DNA of 64,000 bases from Kappaphycus alvarezii (lineage: Eukaryota > Rhodophyta > Florideophyceae > Gigartinales > Solieriaceae), in contig NADL03000471.1 of NCBI GenBank assembly GCA_002205965.3, positions 1-64,000 of the forward strand. Direction: 5' to 3'. How positions within the stretch are numbered: position 1 is the first letter of the stretch; the number at the start of each line of letters is the position of its first letter. Positions 33,225-43,369 of the stretch are shown here, in pieces. Both the position numbers and the translations under genes were made by a program. The notes under the pieces are model-generated. The model was not told the DNA's origin and did not search any database. It saw only the letters and a list, made by a program, of their open reading frames with translations.

Positions 33225-34010
33225 ATGTATGGAACGGAGAGATTTCTTGTGCAAACCAAGCATGAATTTCAGAGACGTAACTTGCGTGATTTTTTGATGC
33301 AATTTGCGGCAGCTCCAAAAATATTGATGATCCTGGTGAAGCTGCTTACATTGTTTCTCTCAATCTTGCGTGCTTTTCAGTCTCCTGGTACCACTGTAAC
33401 ATCATGAGACGCAAGAATGATGAAATCTTCATGCCGAGTGTATAAATCCTCCAGTTTCTTCTTGTTACCTACATCAATATTCTTTGTTGCCCATTCTATT
33501 TCCCTCTTGCGCTTTTCCCCCTCTAAATGTATGTTAGTACGTACCTATGAAGCCAATGTCATCCTTTCTCTGATCATGAGTCAAATTAAGTCGGTTCCAA
33601 TCGGGTAACAAGAGTCGCAAATCATTGAAAAAGTTTATCTTCACCTTCTCACGAGCCTGGTGAAGAGGAGCACAAAAACGTTTGGAAATGATCCTTGCGC
33701 CATGCACGGCAAATTATTTTCTTTACGGTTCCTTTTCAACCTTCTCCTGTCTTTTTTCGTCATATCTTGTCTCAAATATGTTACGATCTGCTGCTATGCG
33801 GGTACTACTGGCATACCCCTTTTCAAGCCAAGTTGGTCCTGTGATTCTATTGTTCACACTCCGTTGTCCTTTCTTGCTCACAAGATCCTCAACACGCTTA
33901 CAGTCTTGAGTATTGGTGCCAACTACTTTTCTACATCCATGGTTCTCGATAAATGTGTCGAACTGGTTGTGTTGAACGTTCAAGAACGTACCAGAAATTA
34001 CCGAAAGCAA
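33225..34010 (-). pseudogene. Unrecognised minus-strand coding block, frame-broken
   Basis: The frame 34010-33723 (EDLVSKKGQRSVNNRITGP, TRIAADRNIFETRYDEKRQEK) is protein-like. It is followed in other frames by KINFFNDLRLLLPDWNRLNLT near 33640, KKLEDLYTRHEDFIILASHD near 33440 and NNVSSFTRIINIFGAAANC near 33340. Composition and continuity suggest a real but broken gene. No family recognised. Confidence 0.3.
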
Positions 34011-34177
34011 AATTCGCAGTAATCTAGGCCTACCCTATAATGGTGTAAATCTTTCGTCATATCTGTGTGAAGGCTAAAAATAATTGCAAGGGATTGCAGA
34101 TGCCACTGATGTAGCCATCCGAGATGTCTCACTTATCCCCACCCATTCAATGATGAGACAATGTACCTTTTGAAACG

Positions 34178-34438
34178 TTACAAACGAGAATTTCTAATTA
34201 CTGAAAATAATGGAGGAGTTTGGTATGTAACGGTCCTGCAAATCACCCCGTCTCGTCTTAGATTTACATTTTTGAGCCTTGGCAGACCCACTTGCTGAGA
34301 CAGAAAAACAGTATTAATCTTCGTATCAAGTTCCCGTAAGCACCTTCCCAGATCAGAAATGTCAGTACTGACTCCTTGGCGGGCAGTAACAACCTCCTTA
34401 CGAATCTTCCAGCAAAGTTCTTTACTAAATGAGTTCAA
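34178..34438 (-). CDS. Short unrecognised ORF
   Basis: An 86-codon minus-strand frame with a helical, charged N-part (SKELCWKIRKEVVTARQG). Possibly an upstream exon of the block at 33225-34010. The minus-strand pieces at 34627-34809 and 34910-35218 may belong to the same broken gene; none is recognisable. Confidence 0.2.
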   Translation of the reverse strand: MNSFSKELCWKIRKEVVTARQGVSTDISDLGRCLRELDTKINTVFLSQQVGLPRLKNVNLRRDGVICRTVTYQTPPLFSVIRNSRL

Positions 34439-35599
34439 TTATGTCTTCAACTTGTCCAAATTCAGTAAGATGGAACTAAATGGCAGTGACTTCACGCCGT
34501 ACGCCATTCCCGCCAGTTTCGACCTTCATAACTCATCTCCAACATCAAGCTCCATCTCAAGACCTTTCAGTAGTGATTCAATCCGTGACGACCTACCAAT
34601 CGCTGCATAAATGGACTCTGTTTCAATTACTTAATTATGAGAGATGAAATGCGATGGAAGAGAAGTTGAATTCGTAATCCAGTACTGGTCGCAACATCGT
34701 TTGTTGGGAACTTAGGCGTTCTTAATCTTTCCTGACCACTGCACCCGGACTCATCATCTTCCTTTTCTGTAGATATTCGCTTCTTCTCAACCACCAAAAC
34801 CGTCATCATTTTGGTAGCTGCAGCTGTGGCTAAAAAATCAACTAGAAAAGTGCCTGCTCTCTTCGGAAAAGACTAGGTGTTGGTTTCACATGCCAGATTT
34901 CCGGATTGCCTAAATTGGAGAAAAATTCTTCTTTGGGAGACTCCGGAGGTGCGGAGGCCTGCCTTCGAGTTCTCTACCTAGCATTCTTCTTCTCCAGCGT
35001 TTGCTTGTAGTACGCCATTCCTTGTGCAGAAGTTCGGTTACGCTGAGCTCGGGTAGTCTTAATGCTGAGGCTGGGGAGACCTTGGAAAAAGTTATATCAT
35101 CCATAGACAAAACCCAAAAATTCCCTACTTTTGGATGTGAAGGTAAGAAAACAAGAAGGAACAATGTCGAACTGCCCAAAATAAGTGATAATTCTAAGTA
35201 TCCATCTATTTGTTCCATTGTGTGGTGGAATAATCATTCCCGCACTTCTGTATGAGAGAAACCAAAGGATTGAGAATCTCGGAGTATGTGCGAGGTCATT
35301 TCTGTTTCTTTTACATTATTATTAGCGTTTTCCCTGCTTGATTGCTGCGTAAATGGAGTGTTTCCAAATACTTGCAGGCGCGGGTTAGATTGAATCTTGG
35401 AAGGGACACGTTTGTGCTAGTTTTACTACTGTTAAGGTATGAAACTCTCTTTACCGCCATTTTACTCTTCCAAAAACTTCAAAAACTGTTCTTCTTTCGA
35501 AAAGATGAGCGATTCAAACTGAATCTTAATGTATAGTACTGTTCATGCGGGTGTCTTGCTACCAAAACGAACAATCTTGCGCAATCACCGAAGAGGTTT

Positions 35600-37007
35600 T
35601 AGTCTCTGAACGTGGAGATATTATTCAAGTGCTGTGGAAAATGGATCATTTGGCGGTGAAGCCCGAGGTGTTGTGTTCTGCCGATGTCCTGTACATCGAA
35701 GAATAGTCTTCGCTGTCCAGCGTCGGGTATGTTGTGCTGCTGTACTCACAAAGGGATGGTTCTTCAACAGAGTTTCACGAAGTTGATTTCCTACGACGCC
35801 GTCTACTATGCCGTCAGAACGACGATGGGGATGAAGACCAGAATTCGCCATCATCATAGCGGTTCGGTAGGTATCAGAGAGAGCGTCTAGTAATGCGAGC
35901 CATAGGAAAAGGTTTGACCCGGATCGGGTTGAGGTCTCTGAAGGCAGTATGAATAAAAGAAGAATGTCTTGCAGGGAACATCCAAATTATTCTCTCGAAC
36001 AAAAGAAGACTAACGAAAGATGAAGGATTCATATGTGTCCCTCGACCTTTAAACAGAATCAATTTGGGATGAATTATTGCAACATAAGCAACGAATACAA
36101 ACGTTATAATCTGGACCTTCAGTGGGATCGGTAGATAGGGATGCAAGGAGAATTTCGAAGTTTCAGTGCCGGACAATCGCAATGAGATGCGAGAAACATG
36201 TAAGAAAAGGTGCGACGAACCAAATTTGAATCCAACTGCGTCCTAAAAAGCTCATATTTGCGAGCGTACCTAGACGGTTGTCTAAAGACAGGAATTCCGT
36301 ACATTTTAGAGAAGCTATCTGTTTTTGCAAGAATTATGGGAAATCTGATGCACTCGCGTCAATATTTGCAGTCTTTATTGAATTTTCAGAGAGTCAGTAC
36401 CCGTTGGAAGATAGCAAATGATTTGTTGCGAAGTTTTCGATGTTCTGAGCTCTTTGGGAACTTATGTACATACATTACAGAATGACAGACTGAGTATGCT
36501 CGAAATGGTGGGAGTGGAGCTGAGGGAGAAATGGTGAATGCCCTAGGGAAGGTCTCGTATGGGAAATATGACTCGGATTCGTCAGTAGTTTTTCTTGGAG
36601 CGATTCTAAGTCAAGACTTCCTACCATCTAAATCTGATACAACTGATACCAGTAATGTTAAGGAGAAAACGGAAGAAAGGTTCGTCATGTTGTTTTGGAG
36701 AAGAAACAGTAAATATGATGAGACGGATGGGACTTATACAAATGGGCTTGATCTCAGAAAGCTTGAAAAGGATTGTTCACAGGATCCAGAGGTGTGTTCT
36801 GGTAAGTATATGCTCAAATTCTCCATGATGTGCTGGAGGCGTGCTCCGGACTTGTGTGGAGAGGTTTTTTTTTCGGAGCTCCGCCATTATAGTACCATTC
36901 ATGGCTTCTTTGAAGTTAGCATGCCTTTTCTTCATACATACGGTAGAGAGCGATGTATTGAACTGGGAGGTGAACAGTTTCGTCTTGATGAATGTGCTTT
37001 GGGGTAG
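35600..37007 (+). pseudogene. Unrecognised plus-strand coding block
   Basis: Protein-like frames follow one another. Around 35600-35870: ERGDIIQVLWKMDHLAVKP, FHEVDFLRRRLL. At 36210-36479 there is a 91-codon frame. At 36531-37007 a 158-codon frame begins MVNALGKVSYGKYDSD and is rich in Cys in DCSQDPEVC and MMCWRRAPDLC. The last frame has an ATG and a stop and may be a complete short gene. No domain is identified. It forms the right end of the 26.7-37.0 kb cluster of unknown blocks. Confidence 0.3.
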
Positions 37008-37801
37008 TTTGTAGGTTTTATGATTGTCTCAGCTCGTGACGAAGGCTTATCACATGCACATTCTTGGGGCACTAGTCATGCTTCATGTTTGTTGCGGTAG
37101 GACATGAAATTCAGGTCATGCTCAGAGGTTGCACAATGTGCAGTTTAAATGCTCTCAGAGTGTGGTAGTGAAGTAGCGCCGTTAAAATGAAAATTTTGAT
37201 ACCACAATAGCATTGGCGCACAGAATTGCAGCAGGTGCTGGTAGGCAATTACATATGGTGGTTTTGCAATTTTATTATTTGAATTATCATTCGTTAGTAG
37301 CTTTAATGGGTATTTGGAGGTGAATTCGTAGTGCAGCGCGAAGAAGACAGTGGCGATGACAAAATTTGAATGGCCCTGTTCTCGATGTCCTTTACGACTA
37401 CTGCAGAGGACACCCGATCCCGCACATGAAAGATTTAGGTGCCACTGAGTTTTACGTTATTTAGAAAATGATTTAAAGAACGATTAATATAATCTACGCC
37501 AATGATACTGGTCTAAATTCTCTGTACGGAGATGAAGACTTTCTTTATTATATTGGAGGCTTTCGAATCTGATGGAGTTTGGAACGTATTAACAAGGATT
37601 TTTGATTGTAAGCTCTAACATTCGAGTACCTTATTACGAGTTCATTGATGAAATAAGAAAGCACAAGTAAGCAATTACAAGCAAGAACATGCGACCAAAA
37701 TGAATTTCGCTGATTCATTTGAGGAAGGAGTGAAGTTTAGCAATTGTCCGATAGCTCGCTATGAAAATGATATAAATTTTTCGAAAGCGAAATTTCCGAG
37801 C
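37008..37801. other. Intergenic flank of the young Copia element
   Basis: AT-rich sequence with no ORF of note. It ends in the target-site duplication of the Copia element at 37802. Confidence 0.4.
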
Positions 37802-37806
37802 TATAA

Positions 37807-38361
37807 TGCAAAATAATTGGGATAGGTAGATCCAAATAATAATAAATAGTTCCAACTTGAATAAATAAATAAATGCCACAATCGGACTTAGAATGAATAA
37901 TGAATAGAAAACCAAATTTAATAATATCTGATCGAGGGGAATATTTCGATAGCCCGAGGATGTAAAAATATTTCTAACAACCTAGACTACTTATACTCTA
38001 CACCAGGGTGAACCTGCTACAAAAATCAGGTGAGCCGTTCAATAATTTTGGTAGACATAATTTAGGCTCAGCAATAATTATTGCAGTATTTTCCAGGTAA
38101 GCAATCATCCAGATAATAATTTGTTGGTAGCATAAATGTAATAATTAATAGCCTGTATAATATAAAAACCCAACTGTAGGACATAAAAATTATTTCACAC
38201 TGAATTCAGCATAAAATAGTGCCAGTGTAAAATAGATAAAATTATTCCTTGATGATTCATAATAAATATAAATTGTGGGCCTCAATAAAAATATTGCTCC
38301 ACAATTCAGCATCACTGTAGGACACCGGGATAGAGATTAAAATATTTGGTCAATTTTCACA
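37807..38361 (-). repeat. Copia-B 3' LTR (left), 555 bp
   Basis: TG...CA termini. The two differences from the 5' LTR are one extra base near 38148 (AATTAATAG against AATTATAG) and one near 38309 (CATCACTG against CATCATG). The inner edge meets the purine-rich tract AAAGGGAAGTAG on the coding strand. Confidence 0.95.
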
Positions 38362-38390
38362 CTACTTCCCTTTGAAATATTGAATTAAAT

Positions 38391-39260
38391 TTATCCTGTT
38401 GACTGAGATGAATCCCGAGATAAAATATTACTCATATCCATAGGTATAGATCCATCAAATAAAATGAGCTTGAGCATGTCAGATACAGGACTGTCCTTTT
38501 TTGTGAGCGGGTCGGAAGGATTAATTGAACCAGGTATCCATAGCATTTTCTTGATTTTGTTCGTTTCGAAATTATATCGAATTAATTGAACATCCGCTCT
38601 AATAGATTTATCTTCAGGCACACGACAAGTAGATAGAGAGCTGAATAGATCTTTTGAATCAACAGCAACATGAAGAGGAATATTGATATTTAGAAGTGTA
38701 CTGTATGCTGCTGCAATAATTTTTCCTTCCTCGATAGCTTCACCAGCAGCCAATATTTCACCAGATGCAATAGATTTAACAGGACGCCGAGATAGATGTG
38801 AATGCCAATAAATTGTATGAAATATTGAATTACAATTTAAGGAGCCAATTAGCAACCCACCAATACATCCAAGTTGAGCATTTGTCGATCCGGCTGGTTT
38901 TCCTGCATCAGAAAAAACAACAACTGATAAATTGAAATTTCCAGAAACTTCCGGGCGCCGATACGTGCTTGTAGAACCAAAAGATTTTAAATTCCGAAGC
39001 ATAGAAGATTGGATAGATAAATCACGAACCAACGGATTTGACCTTTTCTGTTGTAAATAACTTGCTGTAAAGGCAGACACTGGAGATGCAACCATACCCA
39101 AATAGACAATTGATCCGTTTAACGAATTAAAAGCAAAGTTTTCAAATGAGTTCATTTCTTCATCAGGTTGTTTTCGACGATTTCTTGATATTGAATGGGG
39201 TTCCAGTCCATTTAGCTTATCATCAGCTGAGACATTAATTTTATAGTCATCAAACTGCAT
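38391..39260 (-). CDS. Copia-B RNase H segment of pol
   Basis: A 289-codon open segment. It begins at MQFDDYKINVSADDKLNG, the block that follows the RT domain in Copia pol, and continues through the connection. The RNase H catalytic pattern is present: VVVFSDAGK (Asp), SGEILAAGEA (Glu), HVAVDSKDLFSS (Asp). It ends with DPLTKK and stops 30 bp before the 3' LTR. It is not an independent gene: RT sequence just upstream lies one base out of frame (about 39275-39290). The ATG is internal to the domain. Confidence 0.85.
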   Translation of the reverse strand: MQFDDYKINVSADDKLNGLEPHSISRNRRKQPDEEMNSFENFAFNSLNGSIVYLGMVASPVSAFTASYLQQKRSNPLVRDLSIQSSMLRNLKSFGSTSTYRRPEVSGNFNLSVVVFSDAGKPAGSTNAQLGCIGGLLIGSLNCNSIFHTIYWHSHLSRRPVKSIASGEILAAGEAIEEGKIIAAAYSTLLNINIPLHVAVDSKDLFSSLSTCRVPEDKSIRADVQLIRYNFETNKIKKMLWIPGSINPSDPLTKKDSPVSDMLKLILFDGSIPMDMSNILSRDSSQSTG

Positions 39261-39264
39261 GATT

Positions 39265-40224
39265 TTAACTCCATTGAAATAAAAGATCCAGGACTATGTA
39301 CGATTGTACCAAGCTTATATACTTTCCCAAGATCTTGGATAAATTGCTTCTTAATTTTTTTTGTCCAGTAATAAGTATATCATCGACCAATTTAACAACA
39401 AGCAGAATTAAGGATCCTTTTAAACTCATGAAAAATAATTGGGGTATATAAACGACTGATTTCAATCCGAGGTCAAAGAAAGTATTATCAGAGTGTATTT
39501 GCCATTTTGCATTCGCGTTGACTAACCCATATGAAGCAGACAGTAATAACCAATAGAAGGATTTTTCGGAGCATTCCCGAGGAGGTCTCACATAAACATC
39601 TCGTAATGCTGATCCAGATTGTAAAAATGCAGACTTCACATCAACCTTTGATAAATTCCATTTAAAAATTGTAGCAATTGATAAGAGAATTCTAATTGCC
39701 ATCGGAGAACAAGATTCCGAATCAGTTCTCAAATTATTTTTCTCCTTGTCCTCATTTCCATGCGGAGCAATTCGAGCCTTGCAATAATATTTTCCATCAT
39801 CCAAAATTTTTATTTTGTATAAAACGTGACTGGATATTACATTCGAGTCGGGAGGAATTTTTGAAACATGAATTTTTGAACACGTAGTGAGAAAATTATT
39901 TTCTTCCGTATTGTACGCATTTGAAATAATATGAGATGGAAGTCCAGATGCTTGATGAAGTAAAAATTCTTTAGATCCAAACCTTTTATGATAAAAACTC
40001 AGATCTTTTTGTTCAGATGATTTCAATTCCGTTCCAGGTAACAACTCAATTTCATGCGCATCAATTCCATCGTTTTCATCAATAGGGATATGAATTAAAT
40101 TTTCAGGGTGCAGGGAACTAAGTTCAGATTCAATCGGAACATGTTCGAGAGATAATATGTTTTTAGATTCTGATAAATTTCCATCAATTTCTGATTCATT
40201 ATATTTTTCGACATCAGTATTCAT
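39265..40224 (-). CDS. Copia-B reverse transcriptase segment of pol
   Basis: A 319-codon segment. The first 100 residues are the acidic integrase-RT spacer. The RT domain follows: YKIKILDDGKYYCKARIAPHG, LSKVDVKSAFLQSG (first catalytic Asp), and KLVDDILITG near 39385 (YxDD box written as LVDD). After an A-run at about 39354-39361 the frame departs from the expected RT thumb, which continues one base out of frame, so the last 29 residues are probably wrong. The ATG overlaps the stop of the previous segment (ATGA arrangement, about 40223-40226). Confidence 0.85.
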   Translation of the reverse strand: MNTDVEKYNESEIDGNLSESKNILSLEHVPIESELSSLHPENLIHIPIDENDGIDAHEIELLPGTELKSSEQKDLSFYHKRFGSKEFLLHQASGLPSHIISNAYNTEENNFLTTCSKIHVSKIPPDSNVISSHVLYKIKILDDGKYYCKARIAPHGNEDKEKNNLRTDSESCSPMAIRILLSIATIFKWNLSKVDVKSAFLQSGSALRDVYVRPPRECSEKSFYWLLLSASYGLVNANAKWQIHSDNTFFDLGLKSVVYIPQLFFMSLKGSLILLVVKLVDDILITGQKKLRSNLSKILGKYISLVQSYIVLDLLFQWS

Positions 40225-41165
40225 ATTTGGTTAAAATTACCATCATCAGAATGATCGTCAAAATTGTTTTCGCCCACATTCTTCACTTCGGTAATATTTG
40301 TTTCATCAGAAATATCTTCCACAGAATATTCAATAGACTGATTCAATAAATCATTTGCCTTTTGAATTTGGTATGCTAGTTCATTAGATGAAACGGAATG
40401 TCGGACATCTTCAATTGCAGCATGTATAAATTTTCCATTGGATCCAGGTACTGTGACGATAAGAGATTTTTTGTCGAATTTCAATACTGGTTTGGGCGAT
40501 GACCAAGATCCTCTTTTCTGATTTGGTAGATGAATAAAAATTTCCACAATATCGCCAACATTAATTGGAATATCGGTCACAGACTTTGATTTTAGAATAA
40601 GATTTAATTTCCTCTTGGCTATTAGCTCATTATGAGCTTCTCTTAAATCATTTGGTAGACTTCGAGGACCAGAATTATCGATGGGTCGAGTGTGACCAGT
40701 GGCAAGCTCGTATGAAGAAACAACATCATTTCCATATAAATCATTCGATATTTGAAACATTCGAGCAATACGAACCGTATTACTTGCAGAAGAATCGGAT
40801 ATTTTTAAACGGATATAAATGTCTCTCAATATTTTATGTTTTGACTCAATATAATTTTTGTTATGGCGGCGGGAACCAATAGGACAAAACGAAATTCCTC
40901 TTTCCTCAAGATAGCTTCTAAAATTATCATTGTCAAACGCCTGATCTCCCATTAAATAGTTAGGGTCCCAAAATGGTGTTAACCAGAGAGTCTCAATACA
41001 ATCAATGCAATTTTCCATCCTTAAAGAGGGCACTATTGAACCAGTTGAATACCTGGTAACTGAGTCCATAATGTGAAAAATATCCAAGTTTTCCACAAAA
41101 AAATGATCCACACAAACCAATTCATTAAATCCGCGAGATATAGAGCTTAAAGATACTGCACGAGG
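40221..41165 (-). CDS. Copia-B integrase segment of pol
   Basis: Open from the -1 frame of the A7 run at about 41174-41180. The core has CVDHFF (first Asp), MGDQAFDND (second Asp), and NYIESKHKILRDIY (Glu), the D,D-35-E pattern of Copia integrases. The C-terminal part has KRGSWSSPKPVLKF and VTVPGSNGKF, a beta-rich DNA-binding-like region. It ends in an acidic tail. The HHCC zinc-binding domain is encoded at the end of the gag-protease frame, so a functional integrase needs both frames. Confidence 0.85.
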   Translation of the reverse strand, partial: PRAVSLSSISRGFNELVCVDHFFVENLDIFHIMDSVTRYSTGSIVPSLRMENCIDCIETLWLTPFWDPNYLMGDQAFDNDNFRSYLEERGISFCPIGSRRHNKNYIESKHKILRDIYIRLKISDSSASNTVRIARMFQISNDLYGNDVVSSYELATGHTRPIDNSGPRSLPNDLREAHNELIAKRKLNLILKSKSVTDIPINVGDIVEIFIHLPNQKRGSWSSPKPVLKFDKKSLIVTVPGSNGKFIHAAIEDVRHSVSSNELAYQIQKANDLLNQSIEYSVEDISDETNITEVKNVGENNFDDHSDDGNFNQI

Positions 41166-42808
41166 ATGAGATGGTTTTTTTGTGACATCAAAAATTTGCA
41201 GGAGTCAATTATGCTTGATAAATATTTTTTGCATTCATCGTCCCATATAAAATTTCTTTGTAACAATAGTTTTATATCATCATAATTTGAGTGACCACAT
41301 ACATGTTTGTGAACCTTATTAATTATTTTCTTCTTTTCAGCCCAAGATATATTTTTTGATGTATTGATATTGTTGGAACAAATTGCTGATAGAAATGAGT
41401 TTTCAATAGGTTCGGATGATTGTATAAATATATTTCCAGGTACATAACAATGATGACCATGATCCACCAATGTTATAGAATCGATTGAATTATTTGCGGA
41501 CTCGAACTCGATGCGATTGTCCGTCATATGAATAATATTTGATTTTCTTGTGATATTTCTTCCAATAACCCATTGAGATGATCCACTGATTATTAGATGC
41601 CTTATTTTAACCTGATTTCCATTGTCTGAAATAGCTGATAAAAATATTGAACCGATCATTTTTCTTTTTTCGCTTGAGTGGTCGCCATTTCCGTATTGCC
41701 AGAAGGGCGTGTCCTTGATACATTCAGGAAGTTCATCAAGAATTCCATTCCATTTCGGTAAAATAAATTTCGAAAGTGCTCGTAATTCAACAATACCCAT
41801 TCCACTATACGGTGCTCCATCATCAAGTAACGGACCTGGGTATAACGTATTTGACGGAGAATCAAGCACCGTTTTTACCATATGAAATGTTACAGAACCA
41901 GAATCATTTTTGTCTTTGATATTTTCTGCATTTCCCATTCTAGATGATGAACCTTTATGATAATTTTTAGCACTCTTGCATTTATCTTTTTCATAGGCCC
42001 AATGGCCAATTTCTCCACATCGGTCACAAGTTGATTTTGCCTTGAGCGCAGCAAAGTCTTCAGGAGATAATCTTTGCTTATTATTTTTCTTGAAATTTTT
42101 CTTTTCTCCGTATGAAATATTTGATTGATTTGAAGAGATATATTTTTGAGCATTTCCATATATTTGATTTGTATTTTTTGGTTTATCACATGCACGAATA
42201 ATAGATGATATTTCTGAATATTTGATTAATTCTAGGATTTTTCCTTTTTCCAAATCGGCTTCTTCATGCTTCGGAGAAGCAGCAGCCAAAATAGATACTC
42301 GCTGGTTTGAATCAATTTTGGAATTAGCCAGGAGCAAAAATGATACCAGTGCTTCAGGTAATTTCGAAGTACCAGTAGATGAATGAAATCGGGCAATTTG
42401 AGCATCAAACCGTGATTCAAAATTTTTGAAAGACTCACTATCACCACGAGTAGTGTGCAATAGATCTAAGAATTTTTGAAATGTATCTGATATAGATGAT
42501 AGAGGATCCACCTTATGAATAGCGTTAGCAATCGCTAATGCACCATTTTCAGACTGAATTTCTGTGTCTGGAATTTTCTTACAAATATCAAGAGCTCGTC
42601 CAAATAATTGTGATTGTAAGACAAGACCTTGTACTGCCTTAGGAACCTTATTAGAATTTGATGCTGGTAATAAATCATGAACAGATTTCCATTTTTGAAC
42701 AGCATCAAAATATTTTTCTTGAGGTCCTTTACCATCCGTCCAAGGAGCCGTGCGAAGATCCCATGAAAATTTCGGCCTTGAAGGAATTTCGGGGCGATCT
42801 GGGCCCAT
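41147..42808 (-). CDS. Copia-B gag-protease, through integrase zinc domain
   Basis: The most likely start is the ATG at 42808-42806 (MGPDRPEIPSRPKFSW), three bases inside the 5' LTR and within the primer-binding site. An upstream in-frame ATG in the LTR would add an unlikely AT-rich N-terminus. It gives about 553 residues. Capsid-like helices are followed by a zinc knuckle CDRCGEIGHW...C (C-x2-C-x4-H with a longer H-x7-C spacing than the usual x4). The aspartic protease site reads LLDDGAPYSGMG rather than the common DSGA. Then comes the pre-integrase HHCC motif (KHVCGHSN, DSC). The frame stops at 41147, shortly after an A7 run where the integrase core continues in the -1 frame. Confidence 0.85.
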   Translation of the reverse strand: MGPDRPEIPSRPKFSWDLRTAPWTDGKGPQEKYFDAVQKWKSVHDLLPASNSNKVPKAVQGLVLQSQLFGRALDICKKIPDTEIQSENGALAIANAIHKVDPLSSISDTFQKFLDLLHTTRGDSESFKNFESRFDAQIARFHSSTGTSKLPEALVSFLLLANSKIDSNQRVSILAAASPKHEEADLEKGKILELIKYSEISSIIRACDKPKNTNQIYGNAQKYISSNQSNISYGEKKNFKKNNKQRLSPEDFAALKAKSTCDRCGEIGHWAYEKDKCKSAKNYHKGSSSRMGNAENIKDKNDSGSVTFHMVKTVLDSPSNTLYPGPLLDDGAPYSGMGIVELRALSKFILPKWNGILDELPECIKDTPFWQYGNGDHSSEKRKMIGSIFLSAISDNGNQVKIRHLIISGSSQWVIGRNITRKSNIIHMTDNRIEFESANNSIDSITLVDHGHHCYVPGNIFIQSSEPIENSFLSAICSNNINTSKNISWAEKKKIINKVHKHVCGHSNYDDIKLLLQRNFIWDDECKKYLSSIIDSCKFLMSQKNHLILVQYL

Positions 42809-42811
42809 AAC
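42799..42811 (-). promoter_or_regulatory. Half-tRNA(iMet) primer-binding site overlapping gag ATG
   Basis: The plus strand reads CTGGGCCCATAAC directly against the 5' LTR at 42812. This equals the anticodon-arm sequence of eukaryotic initiator tRNA-Met (CTGGGCCCATAAC in animals, one base different in plants). Drosophila copia is primed by a cleaved 5' half of tRNA(iMet) annealing at the same region. The gag start codon lies inside this site. Confidence 0.85.
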
Positions 42812-43364
42812 TGCAAAATAATTGGGATAGGTAGATCCAAATAATAATAAATAGTTCCAACTTGAATAAATAAATAAATGCCACAATCGGACTTAGAATG
42901 AATAATGAATAGAAAACCAAATTTAATAATATCTGATCGAGGGGAATATTTCGATAGCCCGAGGATGTAAAAATATTTCTAACAACCTAGACTACTTATA
43001 CTCTACACCAGGGTGAACCTGCTACAAAAATCAGGTGAGCCGTTCAATAATTTTGGTAGACATAATTTAGGCTCAGCAATAATTATTGCAGTATTTTCCA
43101 GGTAAGCAATCATCCAGATAATAATTTGTTGGTAGCATAAATGTAATAATTATAGCCTGTATAATATAAAAACCCAACTGTAGGACATAAAAATTATTTC
43201 ACACTGAATTCAGCATAAAATAGTGCCAGTGTAAAATAGATAAAATTATTCCTTGATGATTCATAATAAATATAAATTGTGGGCCTCAATAAAAATATTG
43301 CTCCACAATTCAGCATCATGTAGGACACCGGGATAGAGATTAAAATATTTGGTCAATTTTCACA
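42812..43364 (-). repeat. Copia-B 5' LTR (right), 553 bp
   Basis: Partner of 37807-38361. The promoter must lie here, since transcription runs leftward; AT-rich TATA-like stretches are frequent, so I do not assign one. Confidence 0.95.
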
Positions 43365-43369
43365 TATAA

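Larger units (their letters stand above)
37802..43369 (-). mobile_element. Young Copia LTR retrotransposon (copia-B), structurally complete
   Basis: LTRs 37807-38361 and 42812-43364 are identical except for two one-base indels. Both start TGCAAAATAA and end TTTTCACA. They are flanked by the perfect 5-bp duplication TATAA at 37802-37806 and 43365-43369, as expected for Copia integrase. On the minus strand the order is gag, protease, integrase, RT, RNase H. A polypurine tract (complement of 38362-38374) abuts the 3' LTR, and a primer-binding site lies just inside the 5' LTR. Coding spans four open segments joined by one-base frame changes. The insertion is recent by LTR identity. Confidence 0.93.

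Noticed and set aside
33660..34022. Plus-strand 120-codon hydrophobic ORF
   Set aside because: The minus-strand frame over the same interval has more protein-like charge pattern and continuity with neighbours; the plus frame is probably its shadow.
42729..42920. Extension of Copia-B gag upstream into the LTR (additional in-frame Met)
   Set aside because: It would be encoded by the LTR itself, is hydrophobic and AT-driven, and also appears as a meaningless ORF in the other LTR (37715-37915).
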